The notes under the pieces: generated by a model | Seen by the model: the letters and a program-made list of their open reading frames with translations, nothing else | Database searches by the model: none | What the model was told of the DNA's origin: nothing | Translations under genes and position numbers: made by a program | Shown: positions 29,346-40,183 of the stretch, one piece after another | Layout: every line of letters begins with the position of its first letter | Numbering within the stretch: the first letter of the stretch is position 1 | Origin: Cordylochernes scorpioides | Lineage: Eukaryota; Arthropoda; Arachnida; Pseudoscorpiones; Chernetidae | DNA: 64,000 nt | NCBI GenBank assembly: GCA_030710605.1 | Contig: CP092863.1 | Location: 120,814,927 to 120,878,926 of the forward strand | Direction of reading: 5' to 3'

Positions 29346-29559
29346 GACAATTCTGTAATTATTATATGGTCTGTAATACATGTACTTACAGTGAAATCAG
29401 TCGTTTACTATCCACCATGATTATCATGGTTTGTAATACGTGTACTTGGGATATGTAAATTAGAAACAATAGTGTACTATCCTTCTAGTTCCGTTTCTTT
29501 AAACTGGAATTCTTTTTTTTACCGTGGCAAATATTATAGCACAACAGGAGGAATCGATA

Positions 29560-30610
29560 GTTAGCATTTCTAGTAAAATATAAAAATCTAACACAGCGAC
29601 CAGTTTCTTTAATGAAAAAGATTGACGAGCTTTCGGAAAATAACGTTCTTCAACAGGCTAGTTACCCCTTTTGCTAAGAAGAGATTAAAAGCTAACTGCG
29701 ACGAGTTTCTTTATTGAAAAAGGTATAAGCTTGTCGAGCTTTCGAACAATAACGTCTTTCAACATGCTGTAAATACGAATACAAAGACCCCTTTTCAGCC
29801 TGTTGAAGAACGTTGATGTCCGAAAGCTCGTTAAGCCTATACCATTTTCAATAAGTAAACTCGACGCCGTTATCTTTTAACACTTTTCAGAAAAGGGGTA
29901 ACTATAGGAGTAACTAGCCTGTTGAAGAACGCTGTTGTCCGAAAGCTCGCCAGGCTTTTATCTTTTTCAATGAAGAAACTCGTCGCCGTTAGATTTTAAT
30001 CTCTTCTTAGAAAAGGGGTAACTAGCCTGTTGAAGGAGGTTATTTATTGTCCGAAAGCTTTCTAAGCTTATATCTTATTTAAAAAACTCGTCGCCATTAG
30101 CTCATAGCTTTTTTGATAATGTGTAACTATAAGGGTAACTAGCCATCCCTTTTCAAACAAAGGTTCACGTGCACATGGGGAAAGGGAGAAAAATTACTGT
30201 ATTATTTTGTTGTTGTATGGCGAATCTATACAGGGCAATGGGCCCTGATAAAAGCCTTTTTGTTGTTGTTGTTGTTGTTGGGTGACCAGTCTGTTGAAGA
30301 ACGTTGTTTTCCGAAAGCTCGCCAAGATTATATCTTTTCAATAAAAGAACTGGCCGTTGTTAGCTTTGGCTCTTCTTAGAAAATGGGTAACAATAGGGTT
30401 AACTAGCCTGTTGAAGGAGGTAATTGTCCGAAAGCTCGCCAAACCTTTTCAAGAAACTCGTCGCCGTTAGCCCATATCTTCTTAGAAAATGGGTAACAAT
30501 AGGGGTAACTAGCCTGTTGAAGGAGGTCATTGTCCGAAAGCTCGTTAAGCTTATATATTTTCAATTAAAAAGCTCGTCGCCGTTAGATTTTTGTCTCTTC
30601 TTACATAAAT
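29560..30610. repeat. Array of Penelope-like 3' tails, partly inverted
   Basis: Monomers of about 95-130 bp share CTGTTGAAG, TCCGAAAGCTCG, TTTTCAATAAAGAAACTCGT and GGGGTAACTA. 29590-29770 is on the minus strand. On the plus strand CTGTTGA starts at 29800, 29919, 30027, 30291, 30418 and 30514. The same tail ends the GIY-YIG coding element at 37344-38926, which ties the array to Penelope-like elements, a group known for tandem pseudo-LTR units. A TTG-tailed retroposon interrupts at about 30170-30285. Confidence 0.65.
30170..30285 (+). mobile_element. TTG-tailed short retroposon
   Basis: TATACAGGGCAATGGGCCCT, AAAGCC and a TTG-repeat tail, as in 19230-19356. Inserted in the tail array; a clear target duplication was not found. 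Confidence 0.55.
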
Positions 30611-31330
30611 GACATGTATTAGAACTACTGAGATAGTTTTGGAAGTATAATACCGAATATTTCAGGGATGGGGGACTTGTAGATCTGCGTTCTCCAACAA
30701 GGGGATCCATATTTCATCACAACTTTTTAACTGATAGAACGCCCTGTGGAAAAAACTGAATACCCAATAAATTTATTTCTTAAAAATCTCTCTGCCGAAA
30801 TTGAATTTTTTTTCTCTCCCGCCCAAACTATCGGCATTCATATATTGTTTAGAGAATTTTTATCCTCAGGAATGGTTATAGCGATTGATCCTCTTTCAAT
30901 TTTCTGGAATTTTGCCAAGTTTTTGTGTTTTTTTATTGTTTTTTTTTTTGTTTTTAAAATAAACGTTAAATATATTTCTCCCGTTTGGGTAAGAAAACCT
31001 AATAGAGAGAGATATTCTTTGTATAAATTGTACTCTCATTTTAGGAGTAGAATAAAGTGGAATATGCAAAAAGAGGTAGGTTATATTGCATAGCTAGCCT
31101 ATATGTAAATAGGTTTATTATTATTAGAAGTAGTGTTAGGTGTTTTTTTTTCTATCGTGCTTATAATAAACTTCTAAATAGGTTTATATATGCATATCCG
31201 GCGCCTATTCGTCTGCTGATTGATTTTAACCTATCACGTGACCTTGACCGACTAATCAGCTTCGAGTTCACATCAGCCAATCAGCGTCCAATGTTTTTCT
31301 TAGCTCTTTGGTTACATAGAGTATCGAGGA
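30611..31330. other. No gene supported
   Basis: A 115-codon frame (30746-31093) and a 137-codon frame (31057-31470) exist, but both are rich in residues from AT codons, start with no context and resemble no family known to me. CCAATCAGC and GTCCAATG occur near 31275-31290. Confidence 0.45.
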
Positions 31331-31336
31331 ACTGTA

Positions 31337-32479
31337 TTAAATTGACGAAATTGGGTTTGAATTGTATACTATATTTATTGTTGTTGCATGTGCTAAATTT
31401 GTCTTTAAAACACCATTGTCATAATGGAAAAGCCATGGGAAAGTCCTTGAGTTTGGACGTAGCTTTTTGATAGATTGAACAACTTTAGGAAGGCATTCCT
31501 CAGTGTACCACTTGGCAGTGATTGTCTTTTGATTTTCCTGTACCGCGCGACTCACAGCTCCTCTGGCAGTAAAGAAGACGGCTAACATTTTCTTCTTAAT
31601 GGATCTGGATTTTGGTACCGACACAGGCGTGCTTTCACTCTTAAAGATCCATACCTAGTTCTGGGCTTTAGTAGGCACATCAAAATAATAAAACCAAGTT
31701 TCATCTCCTGTTATTGTAGAACAACATTTGAAATTTATCCCGCATGTGTTTCTTTTGAACGAAAAATCGAGATTTATTTTAAGGAGAAATAACAATTATT
31801 TCTAACCTTAGGGATGAAGTATGAAAGGATGAATTGTGAAGAGTAATGATAAACGGAAAAATAGAGTGTCCACAGTGTTCCGCTTACCGGGCAGATGCCA
31901 TGTCCACTAGGCTAACCTGGACATATTTTTCCGTTCGTTAATATTATATAAATTTTCAAATGTCGTTCTACAATCATAAGCCGCATTATATTGTATTATA
32001 AATCTCCTGTTATTATTCTTTTGACATAATGAGATGATCCATTATCACATTTTTTGAACAACTCTCGGCACCATGAAACACGTCGAATCATCTGCACATC
32101 AGTTAAGGAATGGAGAAGCCATAGGGAACAAACTTTACTCACTTTTAGATGGTCGTACAGAATGGAATAAATTTCTAATGCAGGAATGTCTAAACTCTAT
32201 CTGGTGATAAGTTATATGTCGATCAGTCTCCAATAATATTCTGACAGCAGCGATGTTTTCCTCATTAACTGACGAAGCTGGACGTCCTGACCTTGGCGCC
32301 TCTCTTATGTCATATTTTCCTCCCTGAACCTCACGATACCACCTGAATATGGTAGTATGATGTGGACAATCATTTCCCAGTACAGGAGTCATTTCTTACA
32401 AACATCCTTCAATGCCCAAACTGCGTTCAAAGTTATATCACAAAATGGCTCGGTATTCAATTTTACGCCAGGTAGACAT
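31337..32479 (-). pseudogene. mariner transposase relic, split by an insertion
   Basis: Minus strand, start ATG 32479 (MSTWRKIEYRAIL). It has an N-terminal DNA-binding half with GGKYDIREAPRSGRPASSV and ETDRHITYHQIE, then TGDETWFYYFD (first catalytic D), KKKMLAVFFTARG and LFHYDN (second catalytic D, ~31420). These are the landmarks of classical mariner transposases (D34D). Stops and frameshifts interrupt it, and another element (31716-32001) sits inside the coding region. The third aspartate region is not recognisable. Confidence 0.85.
31716..32001. mobile_element. Palindromic retroposon-like element inside mariner
   Basis: Flanked by identical 13-bp copies ATCTCCTGTTATT (31703-31715 and 32002-32014), which are part of the mariner coding sequence. 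The element (CCCGCATGTGTTTCTTTTGA; GGGATGAAGTATGAAAGG; ATAAGCCGCATTATATTG) recurs at 41193-41482, 48843-49075 and 54880-55215. It also carries a tRNA-like head fragment (AGCCTAGTGGACATGGC on the minus strand, near 31865-31920). Confidence 0.8.
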
Positions 32480-33185
32480 TCTTAATATTTCATCACTCCA
32501 CAGTTCAAAGAATACAAACATCTAGTAAATGAAATTTTGACTACAGTTAAAATATAAATAGAGCTCAACAAGTTCGAATTCGAATCCACGTGGGCGCACG
32601 GGTTGGGGCGTATTGCAAAACTTTCCTAGGGCCCTTTATACCACCAACATAAAACGTTCTGTACTGAGGGTTCACTAAACACTATTCATTGTATAAACTT
32701 ATTTTTAAAGGGAGAGTTGCCTCTTTCGGTGCACATACAAATATCATATAGAAAGTTAAATCTTTTCGCAATACGTTTATAAGAAAAAGAAACCTATATT
32801 ACGAAAGTATTTAACTTTATATATAAATTGTATGGAAATTTCTTTAGTTTTACCATATAAATGTGTTTATTTTATAAGTAGGTGCTTACCGCAACAATAG
32901 GCATGGGGTTCTATTCTTCATTTTTAATTTCAAAGAATCTGCTAAACAACCTCAATTAACTACAGTCGAACATGGCAACAGTTCTACAAATTTCAGTCAT
33001 TTCTTTAAAAAAATTTTTTTTTCTTTTCTCTCTTTCTCTCTCAAAGTAGTTAATGTTATATTTTTATTGTTTTAAATGGAGACATCAAACGAATTTCAAA
33101 CATAGGCTTAAATATCTTCGAATTTTCCATTATAAAAGCAACATAGAGAAGTTGTTGTCAGCGTTCTTCTTTTAGTCAACTTTAG
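32480..33185. other. No gene seen
   Basis: Includes a GC-richer patch at 32585-32640 (CACGTGGGCGCACGGGTTGG) and otherwise AT-rich sequence. Confidence 0.4.
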
Positions 33186-33885
33186 GTGATACACTATATA
33201 GAGGAATATTCTTCAATTTGATCTGTTGGTAACCATCACTCTCATCTAGTGACCTTCTGGTAGCTTCCTTGACCTCTTCTAGCCAGCTCATTGTAGGTCT
33301 TCCTTCATTTGTTCTCAACATGGCTCTGTAACTAGGTGTTGACCTTTACAGAGAGATACAGTACCTACCATTATATCTTCTATAGTTGAGAACCTCGTAA
33401 CAGCAACCTTTTTTATAACAGCAATGTGGTTATAACATCAGAATTGTTGTTAATATAAATGGTACCCATCAAGTCGACTTTGGTAACTATATGGACAGCT
33501 ATTCTCCATCTGTTAGTGACCATCACTCACAGTTCACCTAGTAACCTTACAGTAGCTTTCTTGACCCCTTCTAGCCAGCTTATTGCAAGTCTTCCTTCAA
33601 ATGTTCTCAACATGGCTCTGTAACTAGGTGTTGACCTTTACTGAGAGGTACTTTACCTACCATTATATCTTCTATAGTTGAGAACCTCGTAATGCAGCTT
33701 CCTTTATAACAGCAATGTGGTTATAACATCAAATTTGTTTTATATAGTACCCATCAAGTCGACTTTTGCTGACTATAAGGACAAACATTCTTCAATTTGA
33801 TCTGTTAGTAACCATCACTCTCATCTAGTGACCTTCTGGTAGCTTTCTTGATCCCTTCCAGCCAACTCATTGAATGTCTTCCTCT
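33186..33885 (-). repeat. About 2.4 tandem ~290-bp units with LINE C-terminal coding
   Basis: Anchors ATGGCTCTGTAACTAGGTG recur at 33319 and 33611, and TGTTRGTAACCATCAC at 33224, 33511 and 33803. On the minus strand each unit encodes a short stretch such as RTNEGRPTMSWLEEVKEAT, the kind of C-terminal sequence found in LINE ORF2 proteins. The tandem arrangement of a LINE 3' end is unusual. Confidence 0.65.
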
Positions 33886-33984
33886 CTTCCTTCAATTTTA
33901 TCAACATCAACATCTTTTATAAACCATTTTCTCTCGTTGTGTGTATAAAGTAGATCATCGTAAAGATAGAGGCTGCCTGGCCGG

Positions 33985-34085
33985 CATTCATAGTTATCAA
34001 AATTAAAGATACTTCGGCTAGTAAATCTTTCTATTATCTCGACGTTTAGACAAAAATATTTTGTCCTCGTCAGGAGCGAACAAAA
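33985..34085 (-). ncRNA. Hammerhead-like motif, mutated GAAA
   Basis: Minus strand: CGCTC, CTGACGA, stem II GACAAAA-TAT-TTTTGTC, TAAA (G12 lost), CGTC, GAGAT. Same family as 26255-26345, followed by the shared GCCGGCCAGGCAGCCTCTAT segment. Confidence 0.5.
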
Positions 34086-34127
34086 ATTTAAAACATTTGG
34101 CAAAGTAGATCAATCTTTATTTACATA

Positions 34128-35118
34128 CTAGCGGATGTACCCGGCTTCGCCCGAGGTTTTACCCGAGTAAAGGTTTGTCTAACGAACATTTGTTAAAACA
34201 ATTCTCTATAAACTTATAAAAAAAGATATATTTTGAAACTCGTAAATTTAGAATCTCTCGATAAAGTGAACATTTTTTCCCGGTCCCTGTGTGCCGTGTC
34301 ATCCTGAATTTTGTCTTTCCTAATTTTCTACATTACAAAATCAGTGTTTTATCTAGTGAACATTGTTTCCCGGTCCCTCTGCTCACTTGTTTCTGAAGCT
34401 CGGTATTCTCTCCTCCTTTTTGCTTGATGTAAAGATCGACCAATGGCACTTCGCTTTGGCGGCATAATTGTGGGGTTAAATAAAACGTTATTCCAATTAT
34501 TTTCTTCAGCTAGAAATCAATAATATTTGTATTTATCCACGTATGTATTATATTAACTATCTATAATAAATTACAGCTATAATAATAGACTGAATTCAAA
34601 TGTGTCTATTAATATCTTCGTGTGAATTCGTTGTAGCGTTGTTGTAATCAAATGAAATTTCTTGAAACCACCTGTCAACGAACAAAACTGCCGTTGAACG
34701 TGGTGTTGTCTAAAGGGGGCTAAGAGAGCAGTCTCTTTCAAATGAAAAAATGCTTTAATTAAGCAGATGTTTAAAGTATAATATATGAGAGAGGCAAACT
34801 TACAGGTTGTTGACGCCGCAAAATCCCCAGAGAGAGTGTTTTTGTTGTAGCATGCTGTGACTCACACGATGACCCAAGGTCATCAGGGGTAGAGCAGCAA
34901 ACCTAAGCCTATCTCCGGCGTCGCAACGGTGGCGCTGCCTGCGAGTTAAATCTACAAATCTGCAAATAACTCTAAGGATACTCAAGATATTCAAGAAATT
35001 ATTTTTCGAAAACCTTTCCGGGGATATACCTAATAATATCCCAAAATTTCACGGCGATTGGATGTATGTTTTTTGAATCTATAAAGAACACACACACAGA
35101 CATTCATTTATATATATA
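34128..35118 (-). mobile_element. Non-autonomous Helitron N2
   Basis: About 990 bp. The minus-strand 3' end is at 34128 (hairpin CGGGCGAAGCCGGG, then TACATCCGCTAG), the same terminus as the autonomous Helitron. The 5' end at 35118 (TATATATATAAATGAATGTC) abuts the CTAG of the next Helitron. No Helitron coding; carries unrelated GC-richer sequence (34265-34440 and 34800-34930) that may be captured. Confidence 0.75.
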
Positions 35119-35179
35119 CTAGACGAATGGCCCGGGCAACGCCCGGGGTTTACCCGAGTGCGAATATATTTTAAAAATG

Positions 35180-35345
35180 TTGACTTGGGTGGTCATAGCG
35201 CCCGATTTTAAATACGTAGTACGATGCGATTTACATTAAAAGTAACCTGTCTATAGCAGACCCTCTCTATAACACCCTATTTTGGTGAGTCCCAAGAGGG
35301 AGCGCTATAGACAGGTTTAACTGTATTTGATACACAGTGTCAAAG
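35180..35345 (-). repeat. CCTGTCTATAGCGCC repeat, copy 1
   Basis: Inverted match to 44812-44970 and 46245-46398: AACCTGTCTATAGCGC and ATCGCATCGTACTACG. The unit is itself partly palindromic (CTGTCTATAG...CTATAGACAG). Confidence 0.75.
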
Positions 35346-35579
35346 TTTTCTCACCCCTCTTAACAAACAGGGATGATAGTGTTATAAATAGAGAGCGTGT
35401 GATCTATTAATTTACATATTATACTAAAATTTCCAATTATATTTGACAATATTTAAACCTGTTATAAAACTTGTATCATTTATGCAACTATACCATCCCT
35501 GTTGGTGTTTTTGGGGGTAAAAAAGAGAAAAATGTTATATAATATATTTTTTAATATTATCTTTATGCATAGAAATATT

Positions 35580-35645
35580 AGGATAATAATAATAATAATA
35601 TAATAATAATATAATATAATAATATAATAATAATATAATAATAAG
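35580..35645. repeat. TAA/TA microsatellite
   Basis: Runs of AATAAT and ATATAAT; causes a tyrosine/isoleucine frame on the minus strand. Confidence 0.9.
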
Positions 35646-36149
35646 TTCTTCAGAAATATAAACATTTTAAAAATCAAACATAGATGGCGTTACCTCCCCA
35701 TTGCTTTCATCACCGTCTGGAGGCGCTGCTTGCGAGTTATATCTACAATTCTGCAAATAACTCTAAGGATATTCAAGATATTCAAGAAATTATTTTTCGA
35801 AAACCTTTCCGGGGATATACCTAATAATATCCCAGAATTTCATGGCGATTGGATGTATGGTTTTTGAATAACAGGGTTGTCTAGAGGGGGGCAGGGAGGA
35901 CACGTGATCCCTTGCAGCCAATGAGCACGCATTCTATCCGTGAGCTTCAGACAAAGCTTCAGACAAACAAACAGACAGAATAAGGCAAATATATAAGTAG
36001 ATATAGATTTGGTATTAAAGGGATCTAACAAGATTAATTTTATTTAAGATTGAAACATTTGTACTTTTATCTGTCCATGGTACTCTGAGTAGCTTTCTCC
36101 ATGTTCACATTTATAAAGGCTTCAATTCTTTCTCCAGTTCTCCCATCCA

Positions 36150-36555
36150 TAAGTAACTACAAGGAAACACCAACGTAGTGAAATTCCGCCTTTGCCGGTC
36201 CCAAGCCCGGATAAAAAGGGAGGAGGGGGAGCGGTAACAAGCTCACTAACAAACCTGGGCTCAGCTGGCCCGGCTGATAGTACCCTGTAAGGGCTCCAGG
36301 GATTCAGGATGAGCAGCGTTTGTACTCCATGTTAGGAAAGGCTGCACATGGCGTCTGTTCCTTATGTCAGAGGTGGCCATTTCTTTTGGAGCTAAGTCAG
36401 TGGCCTGCCACTGAGTAGTGCTTCCAGTCTTAATGACAAAGGCAGATGCATTCTACTTCACCCAATCATGATGGTTGTCAATTTAAAGCTTTACAAGCTT
36501 GACACCCTAATATGATTGAGTGGAGATAAGAAAGAAGAAGAAGAAGACAAACGTA
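36150..36555 (+). mobile_element. Retrotransposon 3' end with (GAA)n tail
   Basis: GC-richer block with CCGGTCCCAAGCCCGGATAA, then CACCCAATCATGATGG, AAGCTTTACAAGCTT, GGAGATAAGAAAGAAGAAG. The last part recurs inverted at 61262-61332. Simple-repeat tail and dispersed copies fit a 5'-truncated LINE or SINE. No open frame. Confidence 0.6.
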
Positions 36556-36960
36556 GTGAATACCCTATGTTTATAGAAGTTTAAACAAACCACATAAAGA
36601 ATAACTGTTGAGAACCATTATTTCTCCATTCTCCCATTCCAAATTACGCCAAGAGTAGACACACGTTTCCATTAATTACATCTTCTTATTACTATTCAAT
36701 TAGCAAGTAGGTCAATTAATTATTGATTAGACATACATTCGAAATTCAGTCGAGACAGCGATTCAATAATGAGACACAAACACACAAAAAGACAATATTT
36801 ATAATTAACGAGCCAATTATCTCTCCCCCTCCCTCCTCGGTATTATAATATTCTCTTTCATTTTTAATTTAATTGAAGAATTATCTATCAATCTCTAATA
36901 TGCAACTTTAAAAATGCCTTGAATTTTATATAAAGGAGACTCTCTTTAGAAACAACTTTG
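36556..36960. other. No gene seen
   Basis: AT-rich noncoding; nothing matched. Confidence 0.5.
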
Positions 36961-37250
36961 GTTGGTCGTTGAGGTACAGCCTACATCACGCTGATGAGGG
37001 CCAACAGCTCCGAAACGCGTACCTTTTTGATTTCCCCCTTTAATCTAACTGGTCACTCTATTCAGTGATTTAAAAAATAATAATCACGTCTTTATATAAT
37101 ATTTTTAGACGCCAAATATACGTAAAACAGAAATGCACATACATATAAACGCACAATCAACGTTTAGTTGATTTTTGTTCCATTAGATGGCGCTCTGCCA
37201 TCTAAAAATGCTCATGTGAGAGGTCAGGATATGCCTTTTTTGTTTTTATA
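36961..37250 (+). mobile_element. H1 hammerhead element, variant b, damaged
   Basis: TTGGTCGTTGAGGTACAGCC, hammerhead 36983-37025, then TAGTTGATTTTTGTTCC, AGATGGCGCTCTGCCATCT, GTCAGGATATGCC. Its mirror piece is 39455-39575 beyond the Penelope-like pair. Confidence 0.6.
36983..37025 (+). ncRNA. Hammerhead motif, stem II and stem I damaged
   Basis: CATCACG, CTGATGA, GGGC-CAACA-GCTCC (one extra base), GAAA, CGCGTA, then CCTTT in place of CGTGG. The core is intact, but stem I cannot form. Confidence 0.65.
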
Positions 37251-37628
37251 ATCAACACCTGGTTCAAAATCACTTTATTAGGTACCGCTCAACAAGAGCA
37301 ACCTATTTACAAATATAGTTAAAGAATTCTTACTGAATTGAATTAGACAAAAAACATGGTGAAGGAAGACGAGTTTCTTTTATTAATGCATAGGTGCAAG
37401 CTTTCGGGTAAAAACCCTTCAACAGGCGAGCAATGAAGCGCGACTTATAAGAACTATGGTACAAATGGTAGGAAGAAATATATATAAATATAAAGGAAAA
37501 TTTTAAAACTATTTATAAAAGTTAATCTTTACAGAAGAACGATTTTTGAGAAAGTAAATATTGAATCTGCAGTCTGAAACCACGAGACGGCGCATGATTA
37601 GGGCTATTGAAATAAACATGTGGGAAGT

Positions 37629-37943
37629 TTAAATAAAGGACAAGAGAGGATGATAAGCTTCTGGAAGCTCTATTTTTCTATTGATGCTGTTCAGTTTGTG
37701 GGATACTATGGATTCTAGAATAAGTCTTTGGTGTAAGATATGTATGTGCCTGTAATGTATGGTGGGGTTTTTGATGTTGAAAGTGTGGCCTGTGCTCTGT
37801 ATATGTTGATAAATAAGGGATTTGGTATCTTGCCTGGAAATATTACGGGAATGTTCAGTCATCCTGATGGCCACAGATCTACCTGTCTCACCAACGTAAG
37901 TGGCAGGACACTGTTCACATGAGACGGAGTAGACTGCGCTCAT
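37629..37943 (-). pseudogene. Penelope-like GIY-YIG endonuclease, left copy
   Basis: 104 codons nearly identical to the right copy: VYSVSCEQCPATYVGETGR, then TEH, HIQSTGH and LILESIVSH. It begins at the S-A-V-Y position; the upstream linker is frameshifted. The N-terminal reverse transcriptase is absent. Confidence 0.8.
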
Positions 37944-38129
37944 AGAACGAAGAGGGTCAGGAGGAGCTGAGGACTTAGTATGAGGATGACGGAGGGATAT
38001 ATGGTACGGATGCTATAAGATTTAAGTTTTCTGGCTATAGCTACTGAGGAGGGGGAGTAAGGGAGAAAGCACAATGATCTGTAAGTCATGGAAGGATTGG
38101 AAGTTGTAGGTGTATAAGTATATTTATTA

Positions 38130-38642
38130 ATGAACGAGAGCGGAAAAGAAGCTGCGGAGAGCTGGGTTATGATACGATTTCTTTCTTACTTCCCCTCCTC
38201 AGTAGCTATAGCCAGAAAACTTAAATCTTATAGCATCCGTACCATATATAAAAACTCCCCGAATCTTCTTTCATCCCTCCGTCATCCTCATACTAAGTCC
38301 TCAGCTCCTCCTGACCCTCTTCGTTCTATGGGCGCAGTCTACTCTGTCTCATGTGAACAGTGTCCTGCCACTTACGTTGGTGAGACAGGTAGATCTGTGT
38401 CCATCAGGATGACTGAACATTCCCGTAATATTTCCAGGCAAGATACCAAATCCCTTATTTATCAACATATACAGAGCACAGGCCATACTTTCAACATCAA
38501 AAACCCCACCATACATTACAGGCACATACATATCTTACACCAAAGACTTATTCTAGAGTCCATAGTATCCCACAAACTGAACAGCATCAATAGAAAAATA
38601 GAGCTTCCAGAAGCTTATCATCCTCTCTTGTCCTTTATTTAA
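38130..38642 (+). pseudogene. Penelope-like GIY-YIG endonuclease, right copy
   Basis: 170 codons ending TAA. Residues ~20-67 form a linker (FPSSVAIARKLKSYSIRTIY). 68-170 form the GIY-YIG nuclease: AVY (GIY position), CEQC zinc pair, TYVGETGR (YIG plus arginine), TEH, HIQSTGH (zinc histidines) and LILES (catalytic glutamate). In Penelope-like elements this domain sits at the C-terminus after a reverse transcriptase and nicks the target DNA. The reverse transcriptase is missing, so this is a 5'-truncated copy. The first ~20 codons come from sequence at the inversion junction. Confidence 0.85.
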
Positions 38643-38926
38643 ACTTCCCACATGTTTATTTCAATAGCCCTAATCATGCGCCGTCTCGTGGTTTCAGACT
38701 GCAGATTCAATATTTACTTTCTCAAAAATCGTTCTTCTGTAAAGATTAACTTTTATAAATAGTTTTAAAATTTTCCTTTATATTTATATATATTTCTTCC
38801 TACCATTTGTACCATAGATCTTATAAGTCGCGCTTCATTGCTCGCCTGTTGAAGGGTTTTTACCCGAAAGCTTGCACCTATGCATTAATAAAAGAAACTC
38901 GTCTTCCTTCACCATGTTTTCGTCTA

Positions 38927-39454
38927 AGAGCAACCTAGTTTATGATAATTGAAACAGTGAATAATATATGAAGGTTATTCACATATTAAACAAAATGTTA
39001 ACGTGGGATTCAATCCTGGTTCATTACTTTCGGGAATCGAGGGAGTTACCCACTCGTCCATTCAAATCAACACCTGACCATTTTTTCAATATATATTGTT
39101 GCACTGGGTTGCGGCTTGGCAGACTCTTCAGCCTTGATTCTCTCCTGTGCTGGGTCTTGCATCTTACCAGAGCGTGTTTCAACCATCCTCCAAATTTATA
39201 AAAGGGAATAATGAGATAAGTCTACTTTTAGTAGCCTCCAGAATACTTTATTTATTTTCTCCCATCAAAGAGAGCAGTGAAGTCACACGTGTACCTAAAT
39301 ACAAATGATGATAATCTAAATAATCTGTTTTAAATAAATATCATAGAATATAAAAATAAATAAATATATAATTTAAATATCAAATATATTAAAAATAATA
39401 TAAGAAATACGCCATTAATCATGATGTAACAATATGAAATTTAAAAAAATAGAA
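38927..39454. other. Unassigned; TATA-containing unit around 39100-39310
   Basis: TGTTGCACTGGG at 39097, CTCCAAATTTATAAAAGGG near 39190, then CTTTATTTATTTTC. A TATA box and an LTR-like order, but only one copy and no clear ends. The rest is AT-rich. Confidence 0.3.
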
Positions 39455-39575
39455 AAATGGTCAGGTGTTGATATTAAAAACAAAAGAGCATATCCTGAAA
39501 CTCTTATATGAGCCTTTTTAGATGGCAGAGCGCCATCTAGTGGAATAAAAATAAACTAAACGTCATATATATAAA
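39455..39575 (-). repeat. H1 variant b arm
   Basis: CAGGTGTTGATATTAAAAAC, GCATATCCTGA, GATGGCAGAGCGCCATC: inverted relative to 37130-37250, so the Penelope-like pair lies inside a larger inverted structure. Confidence 0.6.
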
Positions 39576-40140
39576 TAAAAACATTATAGTAGATGGGATA
39601 TGTAGTTTAGAGTTAGTTTTTTATAGTATCCACTTTAAGAAAAGAAATTACACATAGAAATCTCTCCCCCCATTTGTATCTTTTATATTAAAAAAACAAC
39701 AACAACAAAACACTGCAATAAATATATGCCTAAAATAAAATGGAGAGAGGGCGCTCGAGTCTAAAGAAATATTCAAGAAAGAGAGAGTTTAAGGAAATGG
39801 CTCTAAACAAAAGGCAGACATTAGTGGGAAGTCAAAAAGTAATTTGAACCATGACATGTGAGGGCAAACATGGAAAAACTCCATTTAGAATTATCCACAG
39901 GGTCAATTTTCTTTCTCGTAGAGTTGAATTACCCATCTCGAGATCCAGTTTCTCCTCCTCCTCACTGGAAACTTTCAGAATTTCCTTAGATTGCTGCTGC
40001 TGCATTTTAAATTATCCTCATATACTTCAAATGGAAGGAATTTATTCTTATATATCCCCTCAATCTCTTTTTTTTAAATAAATTATAAATCCTTATGTGA
40101 AAAAACAATGAAAAAATGTATAATAAAAACGTGAATAAAT

Positions 40141-40183
40141 TCACGAACGCGTTTCGTGCTGTTGGTACTCGTCAGCGTGGAGT
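40141..40183 (-). ncRNA. Hammerhead motif, one stem II mismatch
   Basis: Minus strand: CTCCACG, CTGACGA, stem II GTAC-CAACA-GCAC (one A-C mismatch), GAAA, CGCG, GTT, CGTG. Core intact. Confidence 0.7.

Larger units (their letters stand above)
35119..35995 (-). mobile_element. Non-autonomous Helitron N3, adjacent to N2
   Basis: 3' end at 35119 (hairpin CCGGGCGTTGCCCGG, then GCCATTCGTCTAG). Its 5' subterminal 130 bp (about 35725-35875) match 34935-35070 of N2. It contains a TCTATAGC repeat block (35180-35340) and a TAA/TAT microsatellite. The 5' border near 35995 is estimated from an ACTTATATAT...TCTG run. Confidence 0.6.
37344..38926. mobile_element. Head-to-head pair of 5'-truncated Penelope-like elements
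   Basis: Two ~720-bp arms (37344-38062 minus, 38188-38926 plus) are inverted copies around about 125 bp. Each arm has the C-terminal GIY-YIG coding region, a 3' UTR, and a tail with CTGTTGAAGGGT...ACCCGAAAGC and AATAAAAGAAACTCG at the outer edge. No reverse transcriptase remains. AAGAGCAACCTA occurs near both outer borders (37287 and 38926), a possible target duplication. Inverted pairs of this sort are characteristic of Penelope-like insertions. Confidence 0.8.

Noticed and set aside
30746-31470. 115- and 137-codon plus-strand frames
   Set aside because: Composition follows AT bias; no domain, no splice or start context, and the second overlaps the mariner relic on the other strand.
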